From the NCBI RefSeq assembly GCF_019880555.1, contig NZ_JAINVU010000001.1, positions 186,001 through 250,000 of the forward strand: a DNA stretch of 64,000 nt, read 5' to 3'. Numbering within the stretch: position 1 is the first letter of the stretch; each line of letters starts with the position of its first letter. The notes beneath the pieces were generated by a model that was not told the origin of the DNA, ran no database searches, and saw only the letters and a program-made list of their open reading frames with translations. Positions 19,004-27,937 of this stretch are shown here, in pieces. Made by a program: the position numbers and the translations under genes. The stretch comes from Hephaestia mangrovi (GTDB lineage Bacteria > Pseudomonadota > Alphaproteobacteria > Sphingomonadales > Sphingomonadaceae).

Positions 19004-19363
19004 ATGATGCAGGTCGGCGCGATCAAGCTCAAGGCGCAATTGCTGTGCGACGGGGAGATCGCGCTGGGCCCAGGCAAGGCCGATCTGCTCGAGGCGATCG
19101 AGCGCACCGGCTCGATTTCCGCCGGCGCGCGGGCGATGGGCATGAGCTATCGCCGCGGCTGGCTGCTGGTCGATGCGATGAACCGCTGCTTCGCGGCCCC
19201 GCTGGTCGAGGCGCATCGCGGCGGCGGCAAGACCGGCGGCGCGGCGCTGACCGCGGCAGGGCACCGCGTGCTGGCGACCTATCGCGCGCTGGAGGCGGCG
19301 CTGGCCGGCGCCGCCGCGCCGTTGGCGGGCGAACTGGCCGGGGAGCTTGCCGGAAAGGGGTGA
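19004..19363 (+). CDS. ModE-like winged-helix DNA-binding protein
   Basis: 119 residues. LLEAIERTGSISAGARAMGMSYRRGWLLVDAMN is the ModE/LysR-type helix-turn-helix, and GGGKTGGAALTAAGHRVLATYRALE matches the wing and linker helix of ModE N-terminal domains. The molybdate-binding MOP/TOBE domains of full ModE are absent, so it is a DNA-binding-only form. Paired ATGs (19004, 19007) follow AGGAGGAG. No modABC or molybdoenzyme gene lies in the window, so the regulated target is unknown. The tail is Ala/Gly/Leu-rich. Family call is good; molybdate sensing is not supported. Confidence 0.85.
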   Translation: MMQVGAIKLKAQLLCDGEIALGPGKADLLEAIERTGSISAGARAMGMSYRRGWLLVDAMNRCFAAPLVEAHRGGGKTGGAALTAAGHRVLATYRALEAALAGAAAPLAGELAGELAGKG

Positions 19364-19390
19364 CGGTCCGGCTTTGCCATTGCGACGGAC

Positions 19391-20158
19391 TTAACTCTTC
19401 AGGCGCCAGCCGGTCTTGAAGATCCAGGTGATGATGCCGAGGCAGATGACGAGGAACGCGCCGATCGCCGCGAGGCTGATGCCCACCGAGACGTCGCCCT
19501 TGTCGAAGAAGCTCCAGCGGAAGCCGCTGATCAGATAGACCACCGGATTGAACAGGCTCACCGTCCGCCACGGCTGCGGCAGCATGTCGATCGAATAGAA
19601 GGCGCCGCCGAGGAAGGTCAGCGGCGTCACCAGCAGCGCCGGCACGATCGTCAGCTGCTCGAACCCCTTGGCCCAGATACCGAGGATGAAGCCGAACATC
19701 GAAAACGAGATCGCGGTGAGCAGCAGGAAGGCGATCATCGCCAGCGGATGCGCGATCTCCAGCGGCACGAACAGCGTCGCGGTGCCGAGGATGATGAGGC
19801 CGAGCACGACCGACTTGGTCGCCGCCGCACCGACATAGCCGATCACCATCTCGAGCGAGGAGACGGGCGCCGAAAGCAATTCGTAGATCGTGCCGATGAA
19901 CTTGGGGAAATAGATGCCGATCGACGCGTTCGAGATGCTCTGCGTGAGCAGCGAGAGCATGATCAGCCCGGGCACGATGAAGCTGCCGTAATGCACCCCG
20001 CCGACCTGCTGCATGCGGCTGCCGATCGCGCCGCCGAACACGACGAAATAGAGGCTGGTGGTAATCACCGGCGTTGCCACCGATTGCCACAGGGTGCGCA
20101 GCGCGCGCGCCATTTCGAAGCGATAGATCGCCCAGATGCCGTTCCAGTTGGCGCTCAT
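19391..20158 (-). CDS. ABC-2 type transporter permease
   Basis: 255-residue inner-membrane protein with about six hydrophobic helices. It has the ABC-2 family pattern: an N-terminal [28 protein letters not shown], then [23 protein letters not shown], and the late segment [38 protein letters not shown]. It partners the ATPase encoded just upstream, whose stop overlaps its start as ATGA. The pair resembles YadG/YadH or DrrAB exporters. The substrate (drug, lipid or polysaccharide) is unknown. The frame ends 27 bp from the end of the convergent ModE-like gene. Confidence 0.92.
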   Translation of the reverse strand: MSANWNGIWAIYRFEMARALRTLWQSVATPVITTSLYFVVFGGAIGSRMQQVGGVHYGSFIVPGLIMLSLLTQSISNASIGIYFPKFIGTIYELLSAPVSSLEMVIGYVGAAATKSVVLGLIILGTATLFVPLEIAHPLAMIAFLLLTAISFSMFGFILGIWAKGFEQLTIVPALLVTPLTFLGGAFYSIDMLPQPWRTVSLFNPVVYLISGFRWSFFDKGDVSVGISLAAIGAFLVICLGIITWIFKTGWRLKS

Positions 20159-21093
20159 GCCGCTTGCTCCTTCGGCGTGTGGACAAGGTCGACGAAGATG
20201 TCCTCGAGCGAGGATTTCGAGGTCTCGAGATCCTTGAAGCCGATGCCCAGCTCGGCGAGCTTGCGCAGCAGCGAGGGGATGCCGGTATGTTCGGCCTGGG
20301 CGTCGAACACGTAGCGCAGCTTGGTGCCGTCATCGGCAAGCTCGAGCTGCCAGTCGTCGAGGCCGGGCGGCACCGCGTCGGCCGGGTCCTGCAGCGTGAT
20401 GAGCATCTGCCGCTTGCCGAGTTTCTTCATCAGCGCGGTCTTTTCCTCGACGATGAGGAGTTGCCCCTTGTTGATGACGCCGACGCGATCGGCCATCTCC
20501 TCGGCTTCCTCGATATAATGCGTGGTGAGGATGATCGTCGTGCCCTTGTCGCGCAGCTTGTGGACCAGCTTCCACATGTCGCGGCGCAGCTCGACGTCGA
20601 CGCCCGCGGTCGGCTCGTCGAGGAACAGGATGTCGGGTTCGTGCGCCAGCGCCTTGGCGATCAGCACGCGGCGCTTCATGCCGCCGGAAAGCTCGCGGAT
20701 CTGGCTCTTGCGCTTGTCCCACAAGGAGAGATCCTTGAGCACTTCCTCGATATGCGCCTCGTTCGGGCCCTTGCCGAACAGCCGGCGGCTGAAGCGCACC
20801 GCGGCCTGGACGGTGACGAACATGTCCGCCGCCATTTCCTGCGGCACCAGCCCGATCATCGATCGTGCCGCCCGATAATCGCGGATCGCGTCATGCCCGG
20901 CGACGGTGACGGTGCCGGCGGTGGGTGTAACGATGCCGCAGATGATCGAGATCAACGTCGTCTTGCCTGCGCCATTGGGGCCAAGCAGCGCGAAGATCTC
21001 GCCCTTGTTGATGTCCAGATCGACATGGTCGAGCGCCGTGAGGCCGGAATCGTAGGTCTTGCCGAGACCGGCGACGGAGAGGATCGCGTTCAT
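20155..21093 (-). CDS. ABC transporter ATP-binding protein
   Basis: 312-residue ATPase of an ABC-2 exporter. From ATG 21093 it shows Walker [12 protein letters not shown], the Q-loop region [12 protein letters not shown], signature [15 protein letters not shown], Walker [15 protein letters not shown] and the H-loop segment [24 protein letters not shown]-terminal extension of about 90 residues follows ([21 protein letters not shown]...), as in DrrA-type proteins. An upstream in-frame Met at 21156 would add 21 non-conserved residues. Its stop overlaps the permease start by 4 bp (ATGA), so the two are translationally coupled. It has no other obvious partner. Confidence 0.93.
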   Translation of the reverse strand: MNAILSVAGLGKTYDSGLTALDHVDLDINKGEIFALLGPNGAGKTTLISIICGIVTPTAGTVTVAGHDAIRDYRAARSMIGLVPQEMAADMFVTVQAAVRFSRRLFGKGPNEAHIEEVLKDLSLWDKRKSQIRELSGGMKRRVLIAKALAHEPDILFLDEPTAGVDVELRRDMWKLVHKLRDKGTTIILTTHYIEEAEEMADRVGVINKGQLLIVEEKTALMKKLGKRQMLITLQDPADAVPPGLDDWQLELADDGTKLRYVFDAQAEHTGIPSLLRKLAELGIGFKDLETSKSSLEDIFVDLVHTPKEQAA

Positions 21094-21150
21094 GGAAAGC
21101 CCCCTTGGTTGCGCCCGGAGGTAGGGTGCCGCCCCGTTTGCCGCAAGAGT

Positions 21151-21179
21151 CGTCACCCCGGAACAAGTCCGGCATGACG
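21151..21179. repeat. Short intergenic palindrome (CCGGA/TCCGG type)
   Basis: GTCACCCCGGA-ACAAG-TCCGGCATGAC. The outer GTCA/TGAC and inner CCGGA/TCCGG arms pair, with two mismatches between them. It sits between the stop of the DsbA-like gene and the ABC operon. Its form is typical of dispersed sphingomonad intergenic palindromes and it may also act as a terminator. Confidence 0.6.
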
Positions 21180-21186
21180 GCAGGCC

Positions 21187-21936
21187 TCAACCCTGCGGGT
21201 CGGCCGTGCGCGCGTCGGCGATCAACTGCTTCATGCGATCGATCGGCAGTGCGCCGGAAATCACCCTGTTGCCGATCACCCAGGAAGGCGTGCCGGTCAT
21301 GCCGAGCTGGCGGCCGACGGCGAGGTTTTGCTGGATATCGTCCTCGATCGCGGGATCGGCGGCGGCAGTGCGAAGCTTGGCGGGATCGATGCCGGCGGCC
21401 TTGGCGGCGGCGATCATCGAGGCGTCGCTGACCGGGCCGCCGGCGAACAACGCGTCGTGGAAGGCGGCGAACTTGCCCATCTTCGCCGCGGCGAGGCTCC
21501 AGCGCGCGGCGGTTTCGCTCTCGGGCGTGAGGACGGGATAGTCGCGATAGACGATGCGCAGTTTGGGGTCGTCCTTCAGCAGCTCGGCGAGCATCGGCAT
21601 GCTGGCGCGGCAATAGCCGCAATCATAATCGAAATATTCCACCAGCGTGACGTCTGCCTTGGGATTGCCGGCCCAGGCGCTGCCGACCGGCGTGGTGATC
21701 GCGTCGCGATTGGCGGCGACCATCGATCCGACCTGCTGGTCCTGCAGCTTCTGGATCGCTTCGGGGACGATCTCGGGATGGGCGAGGACGTAATCGTGGA
21801 CCACCGATTCGATCTGCGCGCGGTCGGCGGCAGGCGAGAGGCGGTCGATGCCCCACATCGCGGCGGCGCCAATCAACAGCGCAAGGAGAAACAGGCCGGC
21901 CAGTGCGAGCCGGCTGCCGGCGATACGATCGATCAT
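21187..21936 (-). CDS. DsbA-family thiol:disulfide oxidoreductase, membrane-anchored
   Basis: 249 residues. One N-terminal hydrophobic helix (LALAGLFLLALLIGAAAMWGI) anchors or exports it. A short helical region (QIESVVHDYVLAHPEIVPEAIQKLQ) typical of Com1/ScsC-like DsbA proteins follows. The thioredoxin fold has the active-site pair in DYDCGYCRASMP and the cis-Pro loop GTPSWVIG. It should form or shuffle disulfides in periplasmic proteins. Its ATG overlaps the stop of the upstream M48 protease gene (ATGA), which suggests that the two act in the same envelope quality-control task. DsbA family is clear; oxidase versus isomerase activity is not. Confidence 0.92.
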   Translation of the reverse strand: MIDRIAGSRLALAGLFLLALLIGAAAMWGIDRLSPAADRAQIESVVHDYVLAHPEIVPEAIQKLQDQQVGSMVAANRDAITTPVGSAWAGNPKADVTLVEYFDYDCGYCRASMPMLAELLKDDPKLRIVYRDYPVLTPESETAARWSLAAAKMGKFAAFHDALFAGGPVSDASMIAAAKAAGIDPAKLRTAAADPAIEDDIQQNLAVGRQLGMTGTPSWVIGNRVISGALPIDRMKQLIADARTADPQG

Positions 21937-23294
21937 CTGTCGTGCTTCTCGTCGTCGAGGGCGTTTTGCGAGGTCAGAGCGATGTCCTGCGCGCGGATCC
22001 AGTCGGGGCTGTTGGCGGGAATGCCGGCCATCGCGCGCCTGGCGCTCAGCACCGCGAGCTGGTCGTCGCCCTGCATCGCCGCGCTTTCGGCCGTGGCGAG
22101 CGAGGCGCGCGCCTCGTCGCCGCTCGCGGCATAAGCGGTGCCGAGCTGATACCAGGCGAAGGGATTGTCGTCGTCCCGCGCCACCGCCTGTTTCAGCACC
22201 TTCACCGCCTCGGGCAAATTGGCCTTGTCGTCGGTGGCGACCAGCGCATGGCCGAAAGTGGTCGAAATCAGCGGCTGGTAATTGGTCAGCTCGGTCGCCT
22301 CGCGCAGTGGCGGGATCGCCGCTTTGGGGTCGCCGCCCTCAAGCAGGATCTGGCCTTCGAGCTCGAGGAAATAGGGGTCGTGCGGATCGGCCTTGACCAG
22401 CGCGGCCGCCTCGGCGCGCGCCTGATCGGGATAGCCGCCCTTGTGATAGGCGTAGGCCCGCGCATAATGCGCATAGATGCTCTGGTCGGACGGCGGATAG
22501 GCCTGCAGCGTCTCCTTCGGATCGTCGACATAGCCCTTGAGCTTGGCCTTGACGCGCAGGAACGCTTCCTCGAGCTTCGGGTCGGTCGGCTTGTTCCAGG
22601 CCGGCGCGGTCATCAGCGTCTGGCGCAGGTTGCTGATGCGATCGCCGCTCAGCGGGTGGCTTTGCAGGAACGGGTCGACGTCGGTGTAGCCGTAGCGATA
22701 TTGCTCGTTGTAGAGCTTCTTGAAGAATTCCAGCATGCCCTTGCCGCTGATCCCGGCCTCATTCAGGAACTTGGCGCCGGTGGCGTCGGCGGTGGCTTCC
22801 TGGGTGCGCGAGAAGGCGAGATAGCTGCCCAGTGCGGCGCGCTGCCCGGCGGCGGCGATGCCCATGCCGCCCTCCGCCGATCCCGCCGCGGCCGCTGCGG
22901 CACCGAGCACCAGCGACAGGATCTGGATGCCCAGCGCCGGCTTGGTGCCGCGATCGGCCAGGATGACGTGACCGTCGGCGACGTGGCCGAGCTCGTGCGC
23001 GAACACGCCCTGCACCTGGTTGATGTTGTCGGCCGCCTCGATCAGCCCGGAATTGATGTAGACCGTCTGCCCGCCGGCGGTGAAGGCGTTGATCTCGTCG
23101 TCCTGCAACAGCACGACCTTGACGTTGTTCGGCGACAGGCCGGATGCCTCGATGATCGGCTTCGACATCTTGGCGAACAGCGCCTCGGTCTCGGCATCGC
23201 GCAGGATTTCCTGCGCCGCGGCAGGGCGCGCGACGACGAGCAGCGTCATCGCCAGAGCGGCGAACAGGCGCTTTCCGGGCCGATTAGCAGGCAC
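21933..23294 (-). CDS. Periplasmic M48 metalloprotease with TPR tail (BepA-like)
   Basis: 453 residues from a GTG at 23294 (GAGG 6 nt upstream). A signal peptide (LFAALAMTLLVVARPAAA) leads into an M48 domain with the zinc motif HELGHVADGH near residue 100. The third ligand region is about 40-60 residues later, around FSRTQEATADATGAKFL. The C-terminal half carries helical TPR-like repeats (YARAYAYHKGGYPDQARAEAAALV, ATELTNYQPLISTTFGHALV, NPFAWYQLGTAYAASGDEARA). This is the layout of BepA/YfgC, which handles outer-membrane protein assembly and LptD disulfide rearrangement. The ATGA-coupled DsbA-like gene fits that role. Confidence 0.93.
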   Translation of the reverse strand: MPANRPGKRLFAALAMTLLVVARPAAAQEILRDAETEALFAKMSKPIIEASGLSPNNVKVVLLQDDEINAFTAGGQTVYINSGLIEAADNINQVQGVFAHELGHVADGHVILADRGTKPALGIQILSLVLGAAAAAAGSAEGGMGIAAAGQRAALGSYLAFSRTQEATADATGAKFLNEAGISGKGMLEFFKKLYNEQYRYGYTDVDPFLQSHPLSGDRISNLRQTLMTAPAWNKPTDPKLEEAFLRVKAKLKGYVDDPKETLQAYPPSDQSIYAHYARAYAYHKGGYPDQARAEAAALVKADPHDPYFLELEGQILLEGGDPKAAIPPLREATELTNYQPLISTTFGHALVATDDKANLPEAVKVLKQAVARDDDNPFAWYQLGTAYAASGDEARASLATAESAAMQGDDQLAVLSARRAMAGIPANSPDWIRAQDIALTSQNALDDEKHDR

Positions 23295-23377
23295 GGATGC
23301 CTCGATAGCGTTGAACGAATGAACCGGGCATGACTTGGCCGGCCGCGGCGGAATAGCGCGCGGCCGGCCGTATCACG

Positions 23378-26035
23378 TCACGCTCCGAAGGTGCGCTGCC
23401 ACCAGCCGCCGCGACGCGGGCGGTCTTCTTCGGCGGCTTCGGTGTCATTGCCGGCGGCGGCGTCGGCCGGGGCCGCGCCGTCGCCCGGCGGCGAGGCTTC
23501 GGGGGCAGCGGGCGCGGGCTCGGGCGCTTCCGTTGCAGCGGCGGGCGACGCGGCCTTGCGGCGGGTGCGCTTGGGCTTGGCCGGTGCGTCCTCGGCCGGC
23601 GCCGGTTCGGCGGCGGTTTCGGTGGCAGGCGCGGCTTTCCTGCGCGTCCGCTTGGGCTTGGCCGGGGCTTCTTCGGCCGGCGCGTCAGTCGCTTCGGCCG
23701 GTGCCTCGGCAGCCGCGGCCTTCTTGCGCGTGCGCTTGGGCTTGGCCGGTGCCGGTGCCTCGGCGGCCGGCGCGGCGTCGGCCGGTGCCTCGGCGATTTC
23801 TGCCTCGGCGCGGGCACGGGGGCGGCGACGCGTCCGCTTCGGGGCTTCCTCGGTCGGGGCTTCGGGCTCGGCGGCGACGGCGGGCTCTTCCTCAGCCGGT
23901 GCCTCGGTCGAGGTCTCCGCTTCGCCGGCGGCGTCGCCATTGCCGCGCCGTCCGCCGCGGCGGCCGCGACGGCTGCGGCGGCGCTTGCGCTCACCCTCGG
24001 GCTGCTCGGCGGCGCCATCACCATCGGCAGCCGTTTCTTCCTCGCTTTCGCCGTCACCCTCGCTTTCGGACGGCTCGCCGCCCTCGGCTTCGGCCCGGTC
24101 GTCGCGACCACGGCCGCGACGGCCGCGACGGCGGCGGCGGCGCTTGCGCGATCCGCCTTCGCCCTCGGCATCGTCACGGCGCTGCTCGGCCGCTTCGGTT
24201 TCTTCCTCTTCCTCGTCGATCTCCTCGACCAGATCGAGGTCATCCTCTTCCTCGATCTGCGCCGGCTCGAAGCGCGGGGCATGCGCCGGCGGCGGCCCGG
24301 AGGCCTCGACCGACATGCGCGCGCCTTCCTGCTCGCCGTCCGACATGATCTCGACCGAGACGCCGTAGCGATCCTCGATCTCGGCAATGTCGGCGCGCTT
24401 CTTGTTGAGCACGTAGAACGCCGCTTCCTGGCTCGCGCGCAGCGTCAGGATCGAGCCGCGCCCGCGCGCGGCCTCGTCCTCGATCAGTCGCAGCGCGGAA
24501 AGCCCGGCCGACGACGCGGTGCGGACCAGCCCGGTGCCCTCGCAATGCGGGCACTGGCGAGTGGACGCTTCCAGCACGCCGGTGCGCAGCCGCTGGCGGC
24601 TCATTTCCATCAGACCGAACGACGAGATGCGGCCGACCTGGATGCGCGCGCGATCGTTCTTCAGCGCCTCCTTCATCGCCTTCTCGACCTTCCGGACGTT
24701 CGACGAATGATCCATGTCGATGAAGTCGATGACGACCAGGCCCGCCATGTCGCGCAGGCGCAGCTGGCGGGCGATTTCGTGCGCGGCTTCCAGATTGGTC
24801 GCCGTCGCGGTCTGCTCGATATTATGCTCGCGCGTCGACCGGCCCGAGTTGATGTCGATCGACACCAACGCCTCGGTCGGGTTGATGACCAGATAGCCGC
24901 CCGATTTGAGCTGGACGACCGGGTGGTACATCGCGCCCAACTGGTCCTCGACGCCGTGGCGCTGGAACAGCGGCACCGCGTCCGAATAATGCTTCACCCG
25001 CCGCGCATGGCTGGGCATCAGCAGCTTCATGAAGTCCTTAGCATGGCGATAGCCATGCTCGCCCTCGACGATCACCTCGTCGATATCGCGATTGTAGATG
25101 TCGCGGATCGCGCGCTTGATGAGGTCGCTGTCGCCATAGATCAGCGCCGGCGCCGAGGATTTGAGCGTGTCCTCGCGGATGCCATCCCACAGGCGGGCAA
25201 GATAATCGAAGTCGCGCTTGATCTCGGTCTTGGTGCGCTGCAGCCCGGCGGTGCGGACGATGCACCCCATCGTCTGCGGCAGCTTCAGGTCGGCCATGAT
25301 CGACTTCAGCCGCTTGCGATCGCCCGCGTTGGAAATCTTGCGGCTGATCCCGCCGCCGTGCGACGTGTTGGGCATCAGCACGCAATAACGGCCGGCGAGG
25401 CTGAGATAGGTGGTCAGCGCCGCGCCCTTGTTGCCGCGCTCCTCCTTGACGACCTGCACCAGCAGCACCTGCCGCCGGCGGATCACGTCCTGGATCTTGT
25501 AGCGCTTGCGCAGGTTCATGCGGCGTTCGCGCAGTTCCTCCACCGCTTCGTCGGTCTTGTTGCGCCTGGAGCGGCGGCGGCCGCGCGGGGCCTCGTCCTC
25601 GGCGTCGTCCGAACTCTCGTCGTCGGCATGGTCGACGCTCTCGACGCCGGCTTCCTCGTCGTCGAGCCGGTCGAGCAATTCGTCATCGGCGTCGAGCGCA
25701 TCGGCCTCGGCATCGGATTGCGCGCGCAGTGCCGCTTCCTCGGCCGCATGCTCGGCCTCTTCGCGCAGCAGCGCGTCGCGATCCTCCTTGGGGATCTGAT
25801 AATAATCGGGGTGGATTTCGCTGAACGCGAGGAAGCCGTGGCGATTGCCGCCATAATCGACGAACGCCGCCTGCAGCGACGGTTCGACGCGAGTCACCTT
25901 GGCGAGATAGATATTGCCCTTGAGCTGCTTGCGCTCGGCACTTTCGAAATCAAACTCCTCGATTCGGTTCCCTTTGACGACGGCCACGCGGGTTTCCTCC
26001 CGGTGGCGTGCGTCGATCAGCATACGCATGGTCAT
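23378..26035 (-). CDS. rne: Ribonuclease E/G family endoribonuclease (RNase E)
   Basis: 885-residue endoribonuclease, core of RNA decay and rRNA/tRNA processing. The N-terminal S1 domain (GNIYLAKVTRVEPSLQAAFVDYG) is interrupted by an acidic insertion of about 110 residues rich in Glu/Asp that ends RRSRRNKTDEAVEELRERRMNLRKRYKI. The catalytic aspartates lie in EALVSIDINSGRST and LVVIDFIDMDHSSN, and the Zn-link Cys pair in CPHCEGTGLV. The C-terminal 300 residues are low-complexity, alternating Arg-rich RRRRGRRGRGR blocks with Ala/Glu/Pro blocks. They include repeated APAKPKRTRRKAA units and end in GWWQRTFGA, probably the RNA- and partner-binding scaffold. ATG 26035 follows GGAG at 8 nt; ATG 26029 is an alternative. 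Confidence 0.95.
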   Translation of the reverse strand: MTMRMLIDARHREETRVAVVKGNRIEEFDFESAERKQLKGNIYLAKVTRVEPSLQAAFVDYGGNRHGFLAFSEIHPDYYQIPKEDRDALLREEAEHAAEEAALRAQSDAEADALDADDELLDRLDDEEAGVESVDHADDESSDDAEDEAPRGRRRSRRNKTDEAVEELRERRMNLRKRYKIQDVIRRRQVLLVQVVKEERGNKGAALTTYLSLAGRYCVLMPNTSHGGGISRKISNAGDRKRLKSIMADLKLPQTMGCIVRTAGLQRTKTEIKRDFDYLARLWDGIREDTLKSSAPALIYGDSDLIKRAIRDIYNRDIDEVIVEGEHGYRHAKDFMKLLMPSHARRVKHYSDAVPLFQRHGVEDQLGAMYHPVVQLKSGGYLVINPTEALVSIDINSGRSTREHNIEQTATATNLEAAHEIARQLRLRDMAGLVVIDFIDMDHSSNVRKVEKAMKEALKNDRARIQVGRISSFGLMEMSRQRLRTGVLEASTRQCPHCEGTGLVRTASSAGLSALRLIEDEAARGRGSILTLRASQEAAFYVLNKKRADIAEIEDRYGVSVEIMSDGEQEGARMSVEASGPPPAHAPRFEPAQIEEEDDLDLVEEIDEEEEETEAAEQRRDDAEGEGGSRKRRRRRRGRRGRGRDDRAEAEGGEPSESEGDGESEEETAADGDGAAEQPEGERKRRRSRRGRRGGRRGNGDAAGEAETSTEAPAEEEPAVAAEPEAPTEEAPKRTRRRPRARAEAEIAEAPADAAPAAEAPAPAKPKRTRKKAAAAEAPAEATDAPAEEAPAKPKRTRRKAAPATETAAEPAPAEDAPAKPKRTRRKAASPAAATEAPEPAPAAPEASPPGDGAAPADAAAGNDTEAAEEDRPRRGGWWQRTFGA

Positions 26036-26482
26036 TGATTGTTCTCCGGGCGCGCGGCGGCGAGGCGGAGCCTTCCGGCCGCGCGCGATGTGCGAACGCG
26101 CGCCCTGTGGTGGACGCGCGGGTTACGATGAATGCCTCTGCTCGCGCCGCACGCCCGGGCCGGTGGCCCGGGGCGCCGTCCACGCCGCCGCCGGCTTGGG
26201 CCGGGCGGATCGAACGGGGCGGGAAATGCAGCATGCGAGTTTCAACCTGATGGGCCGGGCGAGCCGAGTGCTCGCGGCCATTTGGGCCGGACACGGACGG
26301 ATTCCGCCGCCATGGCCGGTGGATGACGTGCCTAGCACCGGCGATCCGATCGGGCAACCGCCACCTCGTTTCGCAATCGTACCAAATCCTTAAAGGATGG
26401 TTAACCCTCTCGGTTCACCATGGCTTGACCGGCGATGCTTAACGCGTCGGTGAGTATATAGGTAATTGACGAGGCTCCCCCC
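26036..26482. other. 447-bp intergenic region between divergent rne and amidase genes
   Basis: No convincing protein-coding frame. The rne-proximal 330 bp are very G+C rich and full of short complementary runs, as expected of a structured rne leader. The amidase-proximal 110 bp are A+T richer (CCTTAAAGGATGGTTAACC, then GAGTATATAGG) and should hold the promoters of both genes. Confidence 0.5.
26376..26404 (-). promoter_or_regulatory. Candidate rne promoter
   Basis: On the minus strand TTAACC (26404-26399), 17 nt, then TACGAT (26381-26376); each box matches 4 of 6 consensus bases. It would give an rne leader of about 330 nt. Found by eye only. Confidence 0.35.
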
Positions 26483-27730
26483 ATGCCTTTTCACTGGACC
26501 GGCAAGCCTGCGACGCGGCATTACGCCCGCGTGTCGCTATTGCTCGCCCTTCTGGTCTGCTGGTTTACCGGCACCCCCGGCTGGGCATCGACGATCGACA
26601 AGGTCGCGGTGCATCGCGACCGTATCGTACTGACCTTCGACACCAGCGTCGCCAGCGCGGCGAGCTTCATGCTCAACGGGCCGCAGCGGATCGCGGTCGA
26701 TATCGATGGCGTTGCGCCGGGCGGCCGCGTGGATGCCGGCGGCCCGGTCGCGCAGGTGCGGCAGGGCTGGCACGACGGCGGCGCGCGCGTGGTGTTCGAT
26801 CTCGATCGGCCGGCGATCGTTACAGCGGGCCGGTTCGGCCGCGACGGGCGGCAATTGACGCTCGAGCTGGCGAGTGCCGGCAGCAGCGATTTCGCGCGCG
26901 TCGCGAACGGTCGGCTGACGCGCTATCGGTCGGGTGTGGCGCCGGCGCGTGATGCCGTGACGATGACGATCCCCGCCGCCGCCAAGGGGCCGCCGCTGCC
27001 GCGTGTCTATGGCGATGACACGCGGCCGCTGGTGGTGATCGATCCCGGCCATGGCGGGCACGATCCCGGCGCGATCTCGCCCGACACCGGGCTGGAGGAG
27101 AAGGATATCACGCTCAAGATCGCCAAGGCGATCCGTGACGATCTGGTCAAGTCGGGCCGCGTACGCGTCGCGCTGACGCGCAGCGACGATCGCTATCTGC
27201 AATTGCGCGAACGCTATCAGATCGCGCGGCGGCTGCACGCCGATCTGTTCATTTCGATCCATTGCGACAGCGTCGGCTCGGCCGATGCCAGCGGGGCGAC
27301 CGCCTATACGCTGTCCGAAGTCGCCTCCGACAAGGAAGCGGCATTGCTCGCCGCGCGCGAGAACAAGGCGGACATCATCTCGGGCGTCGATCTCGATGAT
27401 ACGTCGAGCGATGTCTCGTCGCTGCTGATCGATCTCGCCCAGCGCGAGACGATGAACGCCTCCGCCTCGTTCGCGCAATTGCTCGGCCGCGAGGCGAAGC
27501 CGCTGATTCCGACCAAGGATCAGTTCCACCGCATGGCCTCCCTGATGGTGCTGAAGGCCGCCGACATGCCGTCGATCCTGTTCGAGACCGGCTATATCTC
27601 GAACCCCGATCAGGCCCATTTCCTCAATTCCGCCGACGGCGAGGAGAAGATCGCGAAGAGCGTGCGCAAGGCAGTGGAAATCCATTTCGCCCGGCAACTG
27701 ACGCGCGGCCAGCAACTGGCAGCGAATTAG
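26483..27730 (+). CDS. amiC: N-acetylmuramoyl-L-alanine amidase (AmiC-type)
   Basis: 415-residue periplasmic cell-wall hydrolase that cuts the MurNAc-L-Ala bond during daughter-cell separation. A signal peptide (SLLLALLVCWFTGTPGWAS) is followed by an AMIN domain (about residues 37-130: RIVLTFDTSVASAASFMLNGPQRIAVDI). The Amidase_3 domain has zinc ligands in DPGHGGHDPGA, GLEEKDITLKIA and SIHCDS, and the catalytic Glu in LFETGYISNPDQAHFL. ATG 26483 has GAGG upstream. It is followed, after a repeat-bearing 207-bp gap, by the PBP1A gene on the same strand, giving a cell-wall pair. Confidence 0.95.
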   Translation: MPFHWTGKPATRHYARVSLLLALLVCWFTGTPGWASTIDKVAVHRDRIVLTFDTSVASAASFMLNGPQRIAVDIDGVAPGGRVDAGGPVAQVRQGWHDGGARVVFDLDRPAIVTAGRFGRDGRQLTLELASAGSSDFARVANGRLTRYRSGVAPARDAVTMTIPAAAKGPPLPRVYGDDTRPLVVIDPGHGGHDPGAISPDTGLEEKDITLKIAKAIRDDLVKSGRVRVALTRSDDRYLQLRERYQIARRLHADLFISIHCDSVGSADASGATAYTLSEVASDKEAALLAARENKADIISGVDLDDTSSDVSSLLIDLAQRETMNASASFAQLLGREAKPLIPTKDQFHRMASLMVLKAADMPSILFETGYISNPDQAHFLNSADGEEKIAKSVRKAVEIHFARQLTRGQQLAAN

Positions 27731-27766
27731 GCACGTCACGACGTCGCTCGCGCCGTTACCGGCGAC

Positions 27767-27850
27767 CTTGTTTCAGGGGCCATGGGCCGACGCTACCGTC
27801 GAGCGGGTTGGCGCTCGCGGCACCATGGGTGCTGAAACGTCAGCATGACG
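27767..27850. repeat. Intergenic inverted repeat of the CATGCTGA..TTTCAGC..CCATGG family
   Basis: Two half-copies face each other: CTTGTTTCAGGGGCCATGGG (27767-27786) and, on the other strand, GTCATGCTGACGTTTCAGC followed by ACCCATGG (27849-27822). Together they can form a long imperfect hairpin. Similar units occur at 34074 and 35221, so this is a dispersed repeat. Confidence 0.6.
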
Positions 27851-27937
27851 TGCTGGCATGACCGTTATGCAACGCCTCGTCGCTAGAGCTGCTCTAGTGG
27901 CTGGCAACCGCGCGCGAAGCTGCTACAGCATCGCGCG

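Noticed and set aside
24281..26038. 585-codon plus-strand frame opposite rne
   Set aside because: Antisense of the RNase E gene; composition reflects the reverse complement only.
26455..26460. TATATA as -10 box of the amidase gene with TTGACC at 26425
   Set aside because: The spacing of 24 nt is too long for a sigma-70-type promoter.
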